A DNA stretch of 64,000 bases from Phanerochaete sordida (GCA_019973155.2 BPQB01000008.1:698058-762057); one strand, 5' to 3'; positions 26,351-38,232 are shown, numbered from the stretch's first letter. A program made the numbers and translations. Notes: generated by a model not told the origin, from the sequence alone.

Positions 26351-28294
26351 GATTCATTGCCAGAATTAATATGTACACATCGGGCCCTGGTCCTATGGTG
26401 CTACTGGCCGCCGTCTGCAACGCCCTACCCGCCCCGCCGACTCTCCGAGGACTGTAGCATGCCGCTGAGGCACGTCCGACCGAGTATATGTAGCCGTAGC
26501 AGTCTAAACAGCGGTGTCAGCGCGAGATCAGAGGCAAGGAGGTAGGACGTACAGGATAAGCCCCATGTATGCGCCTAACTTCGAGCAGAGCACGATGTTA
26601 GTACGCTGGCACTATGGAGGCGCACTGCGAGACTCACGTGAGACTGCGGTGATGCGCAGAGGGTCGGACTTGGCGACACGTTGAAGGGACACGGCGAAAA
26701 GCAAAAAGTAAGTCGCGGGAAGGGGGAGATGGTGGTGGGGGAAAGAAAGAAAGGCGACGAGGAATCCGCGCCGAGGGCGGTATATATACGGTCGGGAAGC
26801 CTGGGGCGGGATCGGGATCGGGCGGCGATTTCGTCGTCGTCGAGAAGCACACTTTGCGTAGGGCTATGGGGAAGGGCGTGCGAGCAAAGTGTGCGCACTT
26901 TGCAGTGCGAGCGACGCACGATGCGCAATGCGCGCATGCATCGCGCGATGTGAGGCGGGCGCGCGCCGACGTGCGCACAGCGCGCGACGCGCGTCGGGTT
27001 GTCGCGCGATGTGATGCCCGTCGGGCTAGCTGATGTAAGCGTAAGAAACGCCCGGATGCATACTCCCGCAGATGTCGACAGAATCGGAGCTGCGGTCCCA
27101 CACTGCGCCAGACAGAGACATACTGACGCATTGTCAGTTTTCACTGGGCCTGAACCTGGGCGGATGCAGGGCTTCGCGAGACTTCGTGGTCCGGGATGCG
27201 AAGCAGGATGGACAGCCCGACTGTAAGACTGCTTGAACGTGAGAATGTGCGCCAGAGACTGAGGTGGGCATGCGTACCGAACCAGGGCTGCGAGCAATAA
27301 GCTCACGCATCTGCCAGCTGTCAACTCCCTGGAGCGAGCATGCGCGACACTCGCACACAATACCGCACTCACCAACCCACCGCATACACCCAGGAGTGTA
27401 TCCCACCCCCAAGGCCTCAAGCAGAACGGCAGAAGACCCAGACAAACGCATCGCACCTCAGGCGCAGCAACGCGAACCAGAAGCCTCGCGGGCCTCGCCT
27501 CCCAACGACCGCGAAGCCCTACAGGGTCCGGCACGAGCTCGCGCGCGTGTGATCCGTCGCCACGGCCCCCCAGGCACGCCCGCCGCCCTGCCGACGCGCT
27601 GAGCCCCCACCGCGCGTTCGCGTCGGCCATGTCGCGTTTCGTCGCCCCGACGCGCCTCATGCGGGCGGGGAGAACAGGAGCGCATATACTCCATTAATAT
27701 TTGCCCCCCGGCGACGCGACGGCGCTGCCCGAGGCGCGTTCCGCGGGGCGTCTTCGCGAAGGCGGCTGCGCAGCCTTGCTCCCTGGCGGCGACCCGATGC
27801 GGGCAGGGCCGCGCAGGCTCGGCCGTGGCGCACCCAGGGAGGATATTGGGAAGACGCAGCGCGTGATGCGCAGCCACGGCAAGGCCACGGTGCCTCGCGC
27901 GCGCATTCAAAGACGCGACCCGGCAACTGGGGCCGTGTGCGCCCGCTGATATTGCAAAGTTAGACGTGGTGTTGATGGACGCCGCGGGCATTGCCCCCGT
28001 CCTCTTCTTCCTGCCACTACCGCATCCGTCTTGGTTCCCACCCCAAACTCCCTGACGCCCGAGCAATGCACACCGGAAGCCCGCCAAATCGGGCATGCAA
28101 AAGCACGAAATCAAAGCCGAGCCCGCACCGCGGCGCAGACCCGCGCATCAGCAGCCCGCTGCCGTAACCGCCCCGTGCGTCGCTGCTTCGCCGTCGCGAG
28201 GGGCCACAGCGCGCGTGCGAACGCGTGCGAACGCGGCCGGTGCTGGGAACGGCTGCTTGTGCGCGGACGGGCCTCGGCGTGCTCGCCAGCAGCG
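26351..28294. other. Intergenic 1.9 kb at the axis of the mirror block
   Basis: Contains a palindromic GTATATATAC near 26780, with a pyrimidine-rich minus-strand stretch after it. A 361-codon minus-strand frame (26575-27660) also lies here; it has no domain, runs through the TATA-like element, and is probably fortuitous. Remaining sequence is GC-rich without support for a gene. Confidence 0.4.
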
Positions 28295-28301
28295 TATATA
28301 T
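28295..28301 (+). promoter_or_regulatory. TATA box of MFS copy C2
   Basis: TATATAT in AGCGTATATATGCGCG, 87 bp before the ATG at 28389. The GC-framed motif closely resembles those before A3 and A4. Confidence 0.5.
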
Positions 28302-28388
28302 GCGCGTGGGGGTGGGCCCCGCGCGCCCGTTCCCGCGTCCTCTCTCCTCCACGCGCTCTCGCCGGCGACGCTTGGCCCTCGTTTTGCG

Positions 28389-30219
28389 ATGGACGACGCG
28401 AAGCTCCACGCCCCCGCCGCCGCACAGGACACGCTCTCGGTGTGCTCGGCGCTGCCCGCGGGCGACGCGCTCTCCGTGTGCTCGACGCTGCCCGTGCACG
28501 CGGCGCCCGCGCCCGCGCCCGTGCCCAAAGACTTCCTCTGCATCCCCGTCCCGCGGCGCCTCCGCCACCGCGCGGACGCGCCCGCGGCGTTCAGCCTCTG
28601 GCTCAACATCTTGTTCGCCGTCGCGACGACGTTCAGTGCGTGTTTCCTGTGTCCACGTGGTTCGCGGTCACTGACGGGCTGTGTCTGCAGTTGTGGCGAA
28701 TATATACTGGTGCCAGCCGATCCTCAGTGCGTGGGTTCTGGAGGGCGTGGGATGTGGGCTGATGGGCTGGTAGTTGAGCTGGCGGAGGCGTTTGACGTGT
28801 CGTACGAGCGCGTGTCGAATGTGCCTACGCTGATGCAAGCCGGGTGCGTTTCTTGACCTATCACTCCCCGAACGCGTCTGACGCTCTCCAGCTACGCCGC
28901 AGGCCTCCTCCTCATCGCGCCCCTCGGCGACCTCGTGCGCCGGCGCCCGCTCATCCTCGCACTCAGCCTCGCCGGCACCGCGCTCACCTTCGGCGTCGCC
29001 TTCACCTCGTCCTTCGCCGCCTTCCAGGCCCTCTCGTTCCTCATCGGCGTCTGCACATGCGTCCCGCAGATCCTCGTCCCGCTCGCGGCGGACCTCGCGC
29101 CGCCGGCGCGCCGCGCGCGCGCGATCAGCATCGTGCTCGCGGGGCTCCTCCTCGGCATCCTCCTCGCGCGCGTCCTCGCGGGCCTCGTCGCGCAGTTCGC
29201 GCCCTGGCGCGTCGTGTACTACCTCGCGCTCGGCCTTCAGGCGGCCGTGTTTGTGCTGCTGTATGCGCTGCTGCCGGACTTTCCGGCGTTGGCGAACAAG
29301 GACGTCACGTATGCGGGGGTGCTGCTCAGCATGGCGCGGTTTGCGGTGACCGAGCCGCTGCTTGTGCAGGCGTCGCTCGTGTGCTTCGCGAGCATGGCGT
29401 GTTTTACGAACTTCTGGGTGCGCATCCCGGTTTTCTATGCTTGGTCTGCGCTCACGCGTGTGCGCAGGTGACGCTGACCTTCCTCCTCGGCGGCGCCCCA
29501 TACTTCTACTCCACGTGCGTGCACCTCCCCTCCCCCAGGCCCCACTGACACCCGCGCAGGCTCGTCATCGGGCTCTTCGGGCTCGTGGGCATCTTCGGCG
29601 TGCTCGCCGCGCCGCTCGTCGGGCGGCTCGTCGACGGCGTGCTCCCGTGGGCAGCCGCCGTGCTCGCGACGCTCGGCCTGCTCGTCTTCCAGGGCGTGCA
29701 GACGGGCGCGGGCGGCGTGCACATCGCGGCCGTGATAGTCGTGTGCTTCGGCATCGACGTCTTCCGCCAGATGCAGCAGGTCGCGCTCACGAGCGCCGTC
29801 TTCGCGCTCGAGCCGCGCGCGCGCTCGCGCCTGAACGCGGTCATCCTCATCGCGGTGCGTGCCTCCCCTGCCACGCTCGTGTGCGCGCGCTGACGTTGGT
29901 GCAGGTGTTCGCGGGGCAGATCATGGGCACGGCCGTCGGCACGCAGGTCTTCGTGCGCTTCGGCTGGCGCCCGGCGGCCGCGCTCTCGGTCGCGTGGTCC
30001 GGCTTCACGCTGCTGGTGATGCTCGCGCGCGGCCCGCACTGCGCGCGCTACACGTGGGTCGGGTACGAGGGCGGGTGCCGGCTGCGGAGGGCCGTGCCCG
30101 CGGGCGTGCCTGGGGGCGGCTCCGGGGGACCAGCGCGGGACGCGGAGGCGGACGAGGCGACGGTCGGGGTGCAGTCGAGCCTCGTCGACGAGAAGGAGAA
30201 GGAAAAGGGCGCGCCATAG
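28389..30219 (+). CDS. MFS transporter, family C copy C2 (511 aa)
   Basis: Seven exons: 28389-28635, 28691-28726, 28774-28843, 28892-29417, 29468-29514, 29560-29854 and 29905-30219; 511 residues. Exons 2, 3 and 6 are 36, 70 and 295 nt, identical in length and phase to those of C1. The order of features is a cytosolic N-terminus ending CIPVPRRLRHR, about 12 hydrophobic segments, motif A PLGDLVRRRPLIL, the CVPQILVPLAADLAPP loop, GIDVFRQMQQVALTSAVF and GPHCARYTWVGYEGG, then a polar tail ending VDEKEKEKGAP. A DHA1-like plasma-membrane efflux carrier is likely; substrate unknown. It is divergent from C1 across the axis of the mirror block. An extra intron (29418-29467) splits the TNFW/VTLTFL stretch that is continuous in C1. 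Confidence 0.9.
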
Positions 30220-30850
30220 GGGCGCCGCGCACGCCGGGTTATCAGAACATTACTTCATGTGCCGTCCATAATACAGGCTTCTGACGCTTCGGGGCGCCGC
30301 AAGGGTCGTCACTCGCTCGACGGAGGAGATCGTCGGCGTGACGGAATGCACGCCCGCGCCGCTGATGCCCGAGGACTTTGTGGCGCAGCATCGGGCCGAT
30401 GCTGCGGCGGCCCTTCCCGCAATGGTGGGCTGCCGACCGGGCCCGGGCCGAAGCCGCGGGACCTCGAACGGGCCACGCTGTTCCAACCTGTCCTCGACGC
30501 GGGTCGCAGTGTCGCCTTCTGCGAGCTGCGGTGTCGCCAGCGCACCCAGAAGGAGCTACAGCGCTCTCACGGCGAGGGTGCGTCTTGTCTCCTCCTCGCT
30601 CGGCCTGCGCGTTCCCCGCATAACGCGAGCCGCGCGCCCTGGCCAGACGATCTCCCCAAACCTTCCTGCCCCTCGCACACATTCACAGCAATGTGAGAAG
30701 CTTTCGGAGCGACGGGGATGGGCGGTGCCCCCGGAAATGACTGCACGGACCAGAGTGAGGTAAAAGCCCGGTGCAAGCGATGTCGTCTGACCTCATCACC
30801 CCCGCTCTACGTACACCGCCCTCCGTTCTGCCTGCGCCGCCCCTGGCAGC
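30220..30850. other. Intergenic; no gene seen
   Basis: 630 bp between C2 and B2, GC-rich, with frames on both strands that show no domain or match to the left arm. Confidence 0.4.
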
Positions 30851-30857
30851 TTATAAG
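30851..30857 (+). promoter_or_regulatory. TATA-like element of F-box gene B2
   Basis: TTATAAG, 37 bp before the chosen ATG. Confidence 0.4.
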
Positions 30858-30893
30858 CCCGCGGACCCTTACGGCACCCCGCGTCATCACCCA

Positions 30894-31610
30894 ATGCCAC
30901 TCATGCAGGTCCCCGACGAGCTCCTGCTGCTCATCGTCAGCTACTTCCCGCTCCCGACCCTCATCCGCGCGCGCGGCGTCTGCCGCCTCTGGCGCTCCGT
31001 CATCCCGGGCTCGCACCTCCCCGCCTTCCGCCGCGGCCTGCTCGAGCTCTACCTGCGCCTGCTCGCCTCGCCCGTCTTCGCGCCGACGCGCAAGGCCGTG
31101 CTCGCGCAGCGCTGCTACTGGTCGCGCGCGGCCTACCTCGCGCAGCTCCCGCCCGCGCTCCCCGCCGACTTCCGCGCGTGGGTCACCGAGTGGCCCGAGC
31201 GCGCGCTGCTCGGGCTCGTGTGGCCCGGCCTGCGCCACGCGCGCAACATGTTCAGCGAGGCGGACCTCCTCGGCGACACCGGCACCTGCATCCTCCCCAT
31301 CGCGATCCTCAACAGCGTCGCGTTCCACACGCCCGAGCCGTGCATGATGCAGGCGTACATGTACGCGCCCGCGGCGCGCGCCGACGCCGGCGTCGCGCTC
31401 CTCATCGACGACGCGTTCATCGACGGCTACCAGCGCTCCCGCATCCTGCTCCTCAGCGGCGCGTGCAAGGGCGCAGACATGGCCGGCCGCGTGTACCAGG
31501 TCGCCGGCGTCAAGGGCGCGATGGACGTGCCGCTCGCCAAGTCGTGGACGGAGTACCTCAACCAGGAGCTCTCGCGCCAGGAGCAGTGGTTCCGCGGGCA
31601 CCAGTGTTAG
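30894..31610 (+). CDS. F-box family B protein, copy B2 (238 aa)
   Basis: Single exon, 238 residues from ATG 30894 (MPLMQVPDEL); an ATG three codons later is also possible. The N-terminal F-box is VPDELLLLIVSYFPLPTLIR followed by RGVCRLWR, the Skp1-binding motif of SCF ubiquitin ligase receptors. The shared family domain then follows: RRGLLELYLRLLASPVF, PTRKAVLAQR, WVTEWPERALLGLVWPG, LLIDDAF, RSRILLLSGACKGADMAGRVY, SWTEYLNQELSRQEQWF. The second domain is not one I recognise. About half of the residues match B1. The 3' third and the downstream flank have a nearly identical inverted copy at 13620-14643, where the gene itself is broken, so this is probably the source copy. Confidence 0.88.
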   Translation: MPLMQVPDELLLLIVSYFPLPTLIRARGVCRLWRSVIPGSHLPAFRRGLLELYLRLLASPVFAPTRKAVLAQRCYWSRAAYLAQLPPALPADFRAWVTEWPERALLGLVWPGLRHARNMFSEADLLGDTGTCILPIAILNSVAFHTPEPCMMQAYMYAPAARADAGVALLIDDAFIDGYQRSRILLLSGACKGADMAGRVYQVAGVKGAMDVPLAKSWTEYLNQELSRQEQWFRGHQC

Positions 31611-32330
31611 TCCCGGCGCACACCCTCGCTTCGCTCGCTGAACCCACATCAGGTTGCTCGTCGCCGTAGGCTCCGGCAGCCCGGAAATTAATTATTAGAC
31701 GGCCTGTTGTCCCTTTCCCTTACGTCTCCCCGTACCCTGCCGCTTCGCCCCTCGTAACACAAAAGTGCCTGCTGGCGCCGCCTCGCTGTACCCTTCTCGC
31801 GTCTCTCGCCTGTATCCCGCTGAGATTATACCCATGACGTCCCGCCCCGCTGCAGGGTTCGCGCGTCCTGATGGCCCTGCGCCCGGACCCTTCGTGGCGC
31901 CCCCGCCGATCCCGGCCTCCGATTGCGTTCAAGCTTCACACATATATGCCTCACATGCGCGCGCGATACCGTCATAATTTATAGCGCATCGTCGTCATCG
32001 CCCAGGGCGCCGTCATCGGCAGCGGCCGCGTTAGTCCCGCGCCGCGTGCAGAAGCTGTGCGTCGGCGGGCGCGCGGTCGTGCCGATCCGCACCCCTCTAC
32101 CGCGGCGGCGGCGTGCGGGCCTGCGTGCCGGGATTGGATTTGAGGTGAACGTTGAGGCGCACGGCGCGGCCGTCGGTGCTGTGGCACGCTGTGTGGTGTG
32201 CTGTGCGGCGCGCTGTGGAGCCTCGACCGTGCACCATCTTTGCCGTAATCTTTGCCGTAGAACTCTGTGCGCTGCGGGGACTCGTATGCGGGCCGACCCG
32301 CCGGTGGAGATGCCTCGCGTGTGAGGTCGG
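30978..32330 (+). repeat. Recent inverted copy of 13620-14643 (right copy)
   Basis: Partner of the left copy. It spans most of B2 and about 720 bp of its 3' flank. Within the flank both copies keep a short frame reading VNVEA.GA.V......RCVVC (plus strand about 32140-32210; minus strand about 13815-13745). This may be a decayed coding exon, but I cannot assign it to a gene. Confidence 0.8.
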
Positions 32331-32963
32331 TGCGCCGACCGTCTGCGCACATATCCCAGTATACTCGTCCGCCAGAATTATATGCCCGCGCGGACGCAAC
32401 AGACACGCCAACTACGAGCGCCGCGGAGCCCGCGCGCTGTGTGTTTACTCGCGCTGAGTCGGGCCGTGACAGGGGGCCGTGCGTGTGCAGTGCGCATGGT
32501 AGCTGTCCAGATCAGCCGGGGCGTGGAGAGCGTGCAGGAGGTGCTGCACGCCGAGGACAGTCCAGGCACCTCCAGTGATTCGGCGCAGCCGCATGGCGCT
32601 TCGTGTCAAAGTCCCAGCGGAGTCGCGTGAATTTATGAACCTTGGGAGGTACAGGGGGATTGGCGTGCAGGCCGCCGCGGGGCGAGATTATACTTGGACG
32701 TGAGGATTTAACTAGCGTGAACTCGCGATGGATAGCGTCACGCCAAGCTAACTTTGGCGGGCCCACGCTGGTCCACGCTAGAGCTTCACGCTAAAATCTC
32801 TACCGTCGAATATTCATTCAGACCCACCGAAGCTGGATGACCGTAGTTAGTGTCCGGGAAAGGCACGCAGTGGGCTGCCTGGTGATTGCCTATTGACACC
32901 ATATAAATATTTCAAGAGCAAATGCCACATTATTTGACATACAGCGGGCATACAAGAATGGTA
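32331..32963. other. Intergenic; no gene seen
   Basis: Spacer between the inverted copy and the 3' end of A4. Around 32700-32800 the motif AGCGTGAA / TTCACGCTA recurs in both orientations (short inverted repeats). No coding evidence. Confidence 0.35.
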
Positions 32964-34782
32964 CTAAATTGTGATCCTCCAAGGCGCGAGAGCGTCGTAC
33001 TCATCGGCGAGAGCTTGGTCAAGGCCTACGCCGGTGATAGACGCAGTGAACGCCCTGTTGTGCGCACGTTTGACATTGAAGTATATGGCCTCCCAGTCCA
33101 TTCTAGGCCGCTCATCGTAGTGATAGAGCGGCACCGTCCAGACTGCGCCACCGCGCGCGGCCAACGGCTGCAAGCACGCATCGAACCGCTCGACATCCGG
33201 CACCATATGGCCGTGCGCCAACGACAGCTCGCGCAGCGCAGGCGGGTACCGCCACGTCCCCTGCGGGCCGGCGACGGCGGCGGACGCGGCAACATACAGC
33301 TCCTCGATCTGCGGGCAGTGCCGCTCGAACACACACAGCAGCGTGTCGAGCGGCACGGTAGGCGCGCGGACGTACAAGGCCTGCGTCGACGGCAGCCGCA
33401 GCACGCGGAGGCGCGGCCAGCTCGGGAGGACTTCCGCCCACTCCGCCGCGGACACGCACGGCGCGTACGCCGCGTCGAGCGTGAGCACCTCGAGCGCGGG
33501 CAGCGGCACGAGGGCGCGCAGCGCGGCCGCCGTCACGCAGAAGCGCGGCGTGCCCGGCTCGTTTGCGCTGTGCCCGTTCCAGCGGAGCGGCCCGACGCGG
33601 AGCTCGCGCAACGCGGGGAAGATCCCCGGTAGCAGCGCGAGCAGGTCGTGCGCCTCGGACTCCTCCTCCTGGATGCCCGACTCGCTGGTGCTGCAGTGGA
33701 GATACAGCCGCGTGACCGCCTCGCAGCAGATCTCCTTCTCTGTCCACTTCTGCGCCACCGTCAGGAACTGCGCTGGGTCGATTTCAAGCGTGAGCGCAGT
33801 GAGCGTTTTGCGCATGGGCTTCTGTATGTTCACGACGCTCTGCTGCGTACGCTGGTCCTCCGTTTCGCCCCAGAGGTTCCAGAAGGTGTAGTAGCCAATC
33901 ACGTCCTCGTCGTATTCACGATGTAGCACCGCGGTCAAGGGAAACTCGGCCTGGAATGCGCCGAAATACTGCAGCGCCGGAAGGCTCGAGAGAAGACACA
34001 AGATCGGCGCACAGGCGGTGTGGCGCGCCAGAACCAGCGTGCGGAGTTTTCTGAGCTTCCGGACCATGTCGACGAGCTTGGTGTACGTGTTGTACGCGGT
34101 CTTGACGTCTGACACGACGAACTGGAGGCGCTCTGTCTCCGTGCAGAGCTGCACGCACTCGTAGAGTCGCTCGAGGGGAAGCGAAGGACCGGCCACGGTG
34201 CCCTCGGGATACCATGTGTGCCGGACGTCATCGAGGAATGTTTCGATCTGGCCGATGGGCCGGTAATCGTCCCGGGGCGTGTCGCTGCGGAACGCCATCC
34301 GGCGGTGTGTAGGAAAAATGAGAAGTGTGAGGTCGTGGACAGTGTGCTTGATGAAGCGGCATGCGAAGTCGATCTGCTCGGGCACTTGGTCCATGGAGAT
34401 GTGCAGCGTGTGGAGCTGCGGGAGCGGGAACGAGGCCGGAGCCGTTCGCACAATCGCGTCCCACACGGGCCGATTGCGCACGGTCGCGAGGTCGAGCCTG
34501 AGAGTGTTGATGTTCCCAGCGAGATTCGGAGATAGAAAGTGCCGCCAATTCTCGGGGTTGGGCTCGTTTTCACCAAATTGCAGTGGGGTGTCTCCGTCCG
34601 GCTGGCAAGGAGACGAATGAGCACGGTTCGAACATGAAGGGTTCAGTACGCACAGTCAGCCTGTAATCTCCAGTAAGCCCAAGGAGGGGTCGGAAGCACT
34701 CTTCCCCAGGGTGTTCGAGAATGTGTTGCCACAACGACGCTTGCAAGGCTGTGAGTCCGGCGGGGGGCGGGGAAGTTTCCAT
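32964..34782 (-). CDS. Orphan family A, copy A4 (full length, 588 aa)
   Basis: Minus strand, exons 34782-34654 and 34601-32964; 588 residues. The N-terminus is METSPPPAGL with the family motif HPGEECFRPLLGLTGDY, then the phase-0 intron and PDGDTPL. The middle block (LRLDLATVRNRPVWDAIV, LHTLHISMDQV, LTLLIFP) and the leucine-rich C-terminal half (LTALTLEIDPAQFL, ALRELRVGPLRW, LPALEVLTLDAAYAP) are conserved. The end TASITGVGLDQALA matches A1, so the copy is complete. It has the mirror position of A3 in the 10.7-34.8 kb block. The leucine pattern suggests an LRR-like fold; no catalytic motif or membrane segment is seen. Function unknown. Confidence 0.87.
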
Positions 34783-35422
34783 GATGGCAGCGAGTTTACA
34801 GGGAGTGACAGCTGAGCAGACGATAGGATGGAAGACTGGGAGTAGAGTCCGGCTATATATACGTATCCAGAGGGAGGCCACCGGGATCATGCATGCGTGG
34901 CGTAGTTGTGGCCCTTGGAGGTGGACGATGTGACTCGCTTGATCAAGGCCATTTCTGCCCGCTCGACACAAAGGAATGACGTACCGTGAAGTGAGCGGCG
35001 CCCGACATTGTCGCCCTGAAATGTCAAACAAAGCCGAAGAAGCCGCAGGTGACAAAGCCGAGTACAACCCCACTCTTGGGATCGGTGCCGCGCCCTTGAA
35101 TTCCGCGGAAACGTGGCGGCTACCAACGCACCAGACAATGGACAATCGATTAGGGACTTCAGCTGGACCCCGATATTTACGAGGGAATACTGAGTGAGCC
35201 TTTCGACGTAAGGATCGGGCACGGACCAGTAGCTCAGAGAGCGTCACTGTCCACCTACGCTGCGGGTTAACCACGCATTATTGGACGAACTCACGTGGAA
35301 TACTGCCATTGCTCCATCTTCACTGCAAAGATCATCGCTGATACAAGTAAGATACTATTATGAGAAAACAGTAGTAAGCGATACAGCTCACCGCCATGCG
35401 GGCCGCTAAATCCACGCGTACG
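34783..35422. promoter_or_regulatory. Upstream region of A4, with TATA box at 34853-34861
   Basis: On the minus strand GTATATATAGCC lies about 71 bp before the A4 start, the same spacing as in A3. The rest, up to the 3' end of the F-box gene at 35423, shows no gene. Confidence 0.5.
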
Positions 35423-37050
35423 TTATCTCTGCTTGACCGCATCCACCAGGCTCTCTTTCCAGCGCACCAGCTGTGCCACAGCGGCACCCCATTCTCGTGG
35501 TAGCCTTTGCGGCTCGTGAAGCTCCCGCACGAGCATGTCGATGTACATCGGCGGTCTAGCCTGTATCGCCTCACGAGGGGCCAGTGCACGCAGGAATGTT
35601 GCGACGGCGGCCGCGCGGTCCGGACCGGGAAGCGGAAGCCCAACTGTCACCATGAGCTGCTCGATTTTAGCCATGCGCGGTATCGCCTTGGGCATCTCGT
35701 CCGGGAGCGTCGGCGCCAACTCGAGGTCGAGTGCGCGGATATGAGGACAGTGCGCGGCAAATGGCAGGTACGCCGCGAGCGTAAGCCCTGCCGCACCGAG
35801 GAGATCGTTTTGCAGCCGCCGCAGCGAGCACACCCGGAAGGCGCGCAGCGCCGGCCATGCACGCGCGAGCGCCTCGACGTCTGTCTGCACGATCCGCACG
35901 GCCGAGTCCCACTCGACCTGGAAGACCTGTAGCTCGTGCAGGCACGTCAGCGCGCGGAAGTCGTCCCATGCTACCCGCGGAAGGTCGGCAGCGGCGAGAT
36001 CGAGGGCTGGCGCGGCAAGCGAGAACGCGGTTAGGCGTGGGCACTGCGCGGCGACAAGCTCCGTCAGTGCGCGCACGTCCCGCGAGCTCGAGACAGAGAC
36101 GAGCGCGATGTCAATCCGGCGCAGCGCGCCCAGGTCGAGCCGGTGCTGGATGCCCGCGATGCTCTCCGCGGTTCCGCAGATGGTGAGGTACTCGAGGGCG
36201 TGCGTCGACACGGGTGTCTCGGAAAGGGGCTGGATGAGCTCCGCGTCGTTCGAGTCAAGGGTCCCGCGGTAGTGGGCAAGCGTTGGCATGCCACGCTGTA
36301 CCTTGCTGTACCGGCTGTACGAAACGCCGCGCAGCTTCGAGCGTACGAGCTCGCCGACAAGTGTTGGGGAGAGCGCGCATGTGGGGAGGCGTAGGTCTCT
36401 GAGGAAGCGAGAGTTTGTGACGCAAGAGACGACCTCGTCGCGTATCGAGCGCCAGACTGCGGATGAGGGGCAAGTGATGGAGAGGCCCTGAAGTTGCGTC
36501 GTCGTGCCAAGGTTGGAGAAGAATTGGGACAAGGATGGGCCTGAAGTGGCGGGATGGCTGATTTTGAGCTCCATGATCGTCAAATTCCGTGCTACGAGCC
36601 TTGACGCGCAGCTAAAGGCGAAGGAAGAGCCGTCGATGGATATACAGAGAGCGCGCAGACGCGTAAAAGCCCGTGAAGAAGTGTCAGTCAGCCATGGGTA
36701 TAGGAACTCCCAGTCGCTGTTGCGGTCCTCTATCTTCATGCTTAGAGACTTTACGAGTGGTGCATATCGTACAAGGAAGACGTCTGCTTTCGGGTGATAA
36801 GGCTGGGGGAGCTTCAGAAGTTCAGCGTATGAGCTGCGGATAGCTGGATTAGGCGTACTTGGGGATGGCATGGCTCTGTGAAAAAGTCCACTAGCGCCGA
36901 CCGGCTGAGGGCAGACCATATCGACTCCAAGGCTATCATAGACCACTGCTTGTTGACTCGGGCGGCAGAGAGCAGCGTGGTACGGTCGAGGGCGCCAAGG
37001 ACATGGCGAAGCAGCTCGTCGATCTGCAGGGTTTTCTGAGCGATTGACAT
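35423..37050 (-). CDS. F-box/LRR-like protein (523 aa)
   Basis: Minus strand, exons 37050-36859 and 36802-35423; 523 residues. Exon 1 encodes an F-box: LQIDELLRHVLGALDRTTLL, SAARVNKQWSMIALESIW, the usual agaricomycete form. Its frame closes soon after, and the long C-terminal frame is reached by an intron with donor GTACGC (36858) and acceptor CCCCCAG (36803). The result reads HPQ|PYHPKADVFLVRYAPLVKSLSM, typical of these proteins. An acceptor nine bases earlier (TGAAG) would also keep frame. The rest is an LRR-like array (LRALCISIDG, LQGLSITCPSS, LEYLTICG, LHELQVFQVEW, IRALDLELAPTLP). Such proteins are thought to be SCF substrate receptors; the substrate is unknown. Confidence 0.85.
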
Positions 37051-38227
37051 CGACGGACCGTGGAGATGTTCCTGTTGAAAGAAGATATCGCATACAGGTG
37101 ACGATTTTTTCCTTTAAAAACCAGAAGCGATGTGTGGCCTTGTGGAGGATCAGTGGCCGAAAGCGCAGGGCTAGAAACCCCTCGCACAGGCATCACGAAC
37201 CGCAGAGTCATCTGAAGCTCTTAAAGAGCATGCGATACTTATGGAAGAATCATCTTGCCAGCAGCCTTACTTCTTCTTGCCGCGAAAATCGCTGCAGGGC
37301 TTCAAGCTTCAAAATTGCACATCGCAGGTGTGTGACGTGTCACCTGAGTCTGAGCGCATGAGCTTCCGGCGCACGCAAGAATACGGAGAAATCAAGAATA
37401 TACCTGAGGCTGTTTTTGCGTACTGTGTGTGTACAGCATGACAGCAGATGACTGCTCGACGAGAGTCTTTTCGAAAATCGTCCAGGTGGGACTCGCCTTG
37501 GAATTTAAGCGCCGAAGCGGGCGCGTCAAGGCGGGAGCGACAAACAAAGAACAACATCCCGCTCTCCCTCCTGCTCCCTAGAGCGGAGACAGCGTAACGT
37601 CTGAACATGTCACAGATAGTCTGAATTTCGTGCGAGACTAAGTACTCGATACAAGATACAAAAGGCATACGACTAATCTCCGAAGCAAGATGTCCTCCGC
37701 TCAAACGAGAGCAGTCACGGTCCCACGTAGCCAAAGGTCCGCACGGTCCCTCCAAGTCGACGGAATGTCGACGGATTGCAGGGACCATTCCAACTGACTA
37801 TGAGGTCGATATAAGAGGATTCTAGCGCAATCTCAGTCGGCGGGATTTCACAGGGCTTACGAAAGATGTGAATCGCAGTGCCTGGGTCCAAGCTGGGCTC
37901 GATGCCACTCGCGACAAGGGATCGGCAAAAGTGCGCGCACGCGAAGCGGAGAAACTCACCGCATCGGGCCTCAAATTAAGCATCACGGAATGTGCGAGAG
38001 GATGGTGAGCGCGGGCTGGTGATCTCCCTCCGATTAAAACTCAGAGCGCTAACTTCTGGGTCATGTTGTTCTTGGACACAACAGTCTCTGGTCGTTGCAC
38101 TGGAGACAGTCGCCCTCCACCACAAGAACTGCTTCCGCAGAGCTAGCTACCGCGTCGTCGTACTACCGACAACGTCGGCGAGGCTGTACTGTCCGCTCGA
38201 CAACGCCACAGTCGACGGGTCTCGCGG
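37051..38227. other. Intergenic between divergent F-box and kinase genes; no gene seen
   Basis: 1.2 kb, less GC-rich than coding regions, with no convincing frame. The left end is the F-box promoter and the right end the kinase promoter. Confidence 0.4.
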
Positions 38228-38232
38228 TATAA
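38228..38232 (+). promoter_or_regulatory. TATA box of the large kinase gene
   Basis: TATAA in GCGGTATAAGTCG, 69 bp before the ATG at 38302. Confidence 0.5.

Noticed and set aside
26575..27660. 361-codon minus-strand open frame at the axis of the mirror block
   Set aside because: Some hydrophobic stretches, but no recognisable family, and it runs through a TATA-like element and an intron-like stretch.
30220..30890. Possible homology of the C2-B2 spacer to the 14.8-15.5 kb spacer as part of the mirror
   Set aside because: Only very short shared words; no alignable stretch by eye.
36814..37050. F-box as a separate 78-aa gene
   Set aside because: A 56-nt intron joins it in frame to the LRR-like frame at 35423-36802, giving a standard F-box protein.
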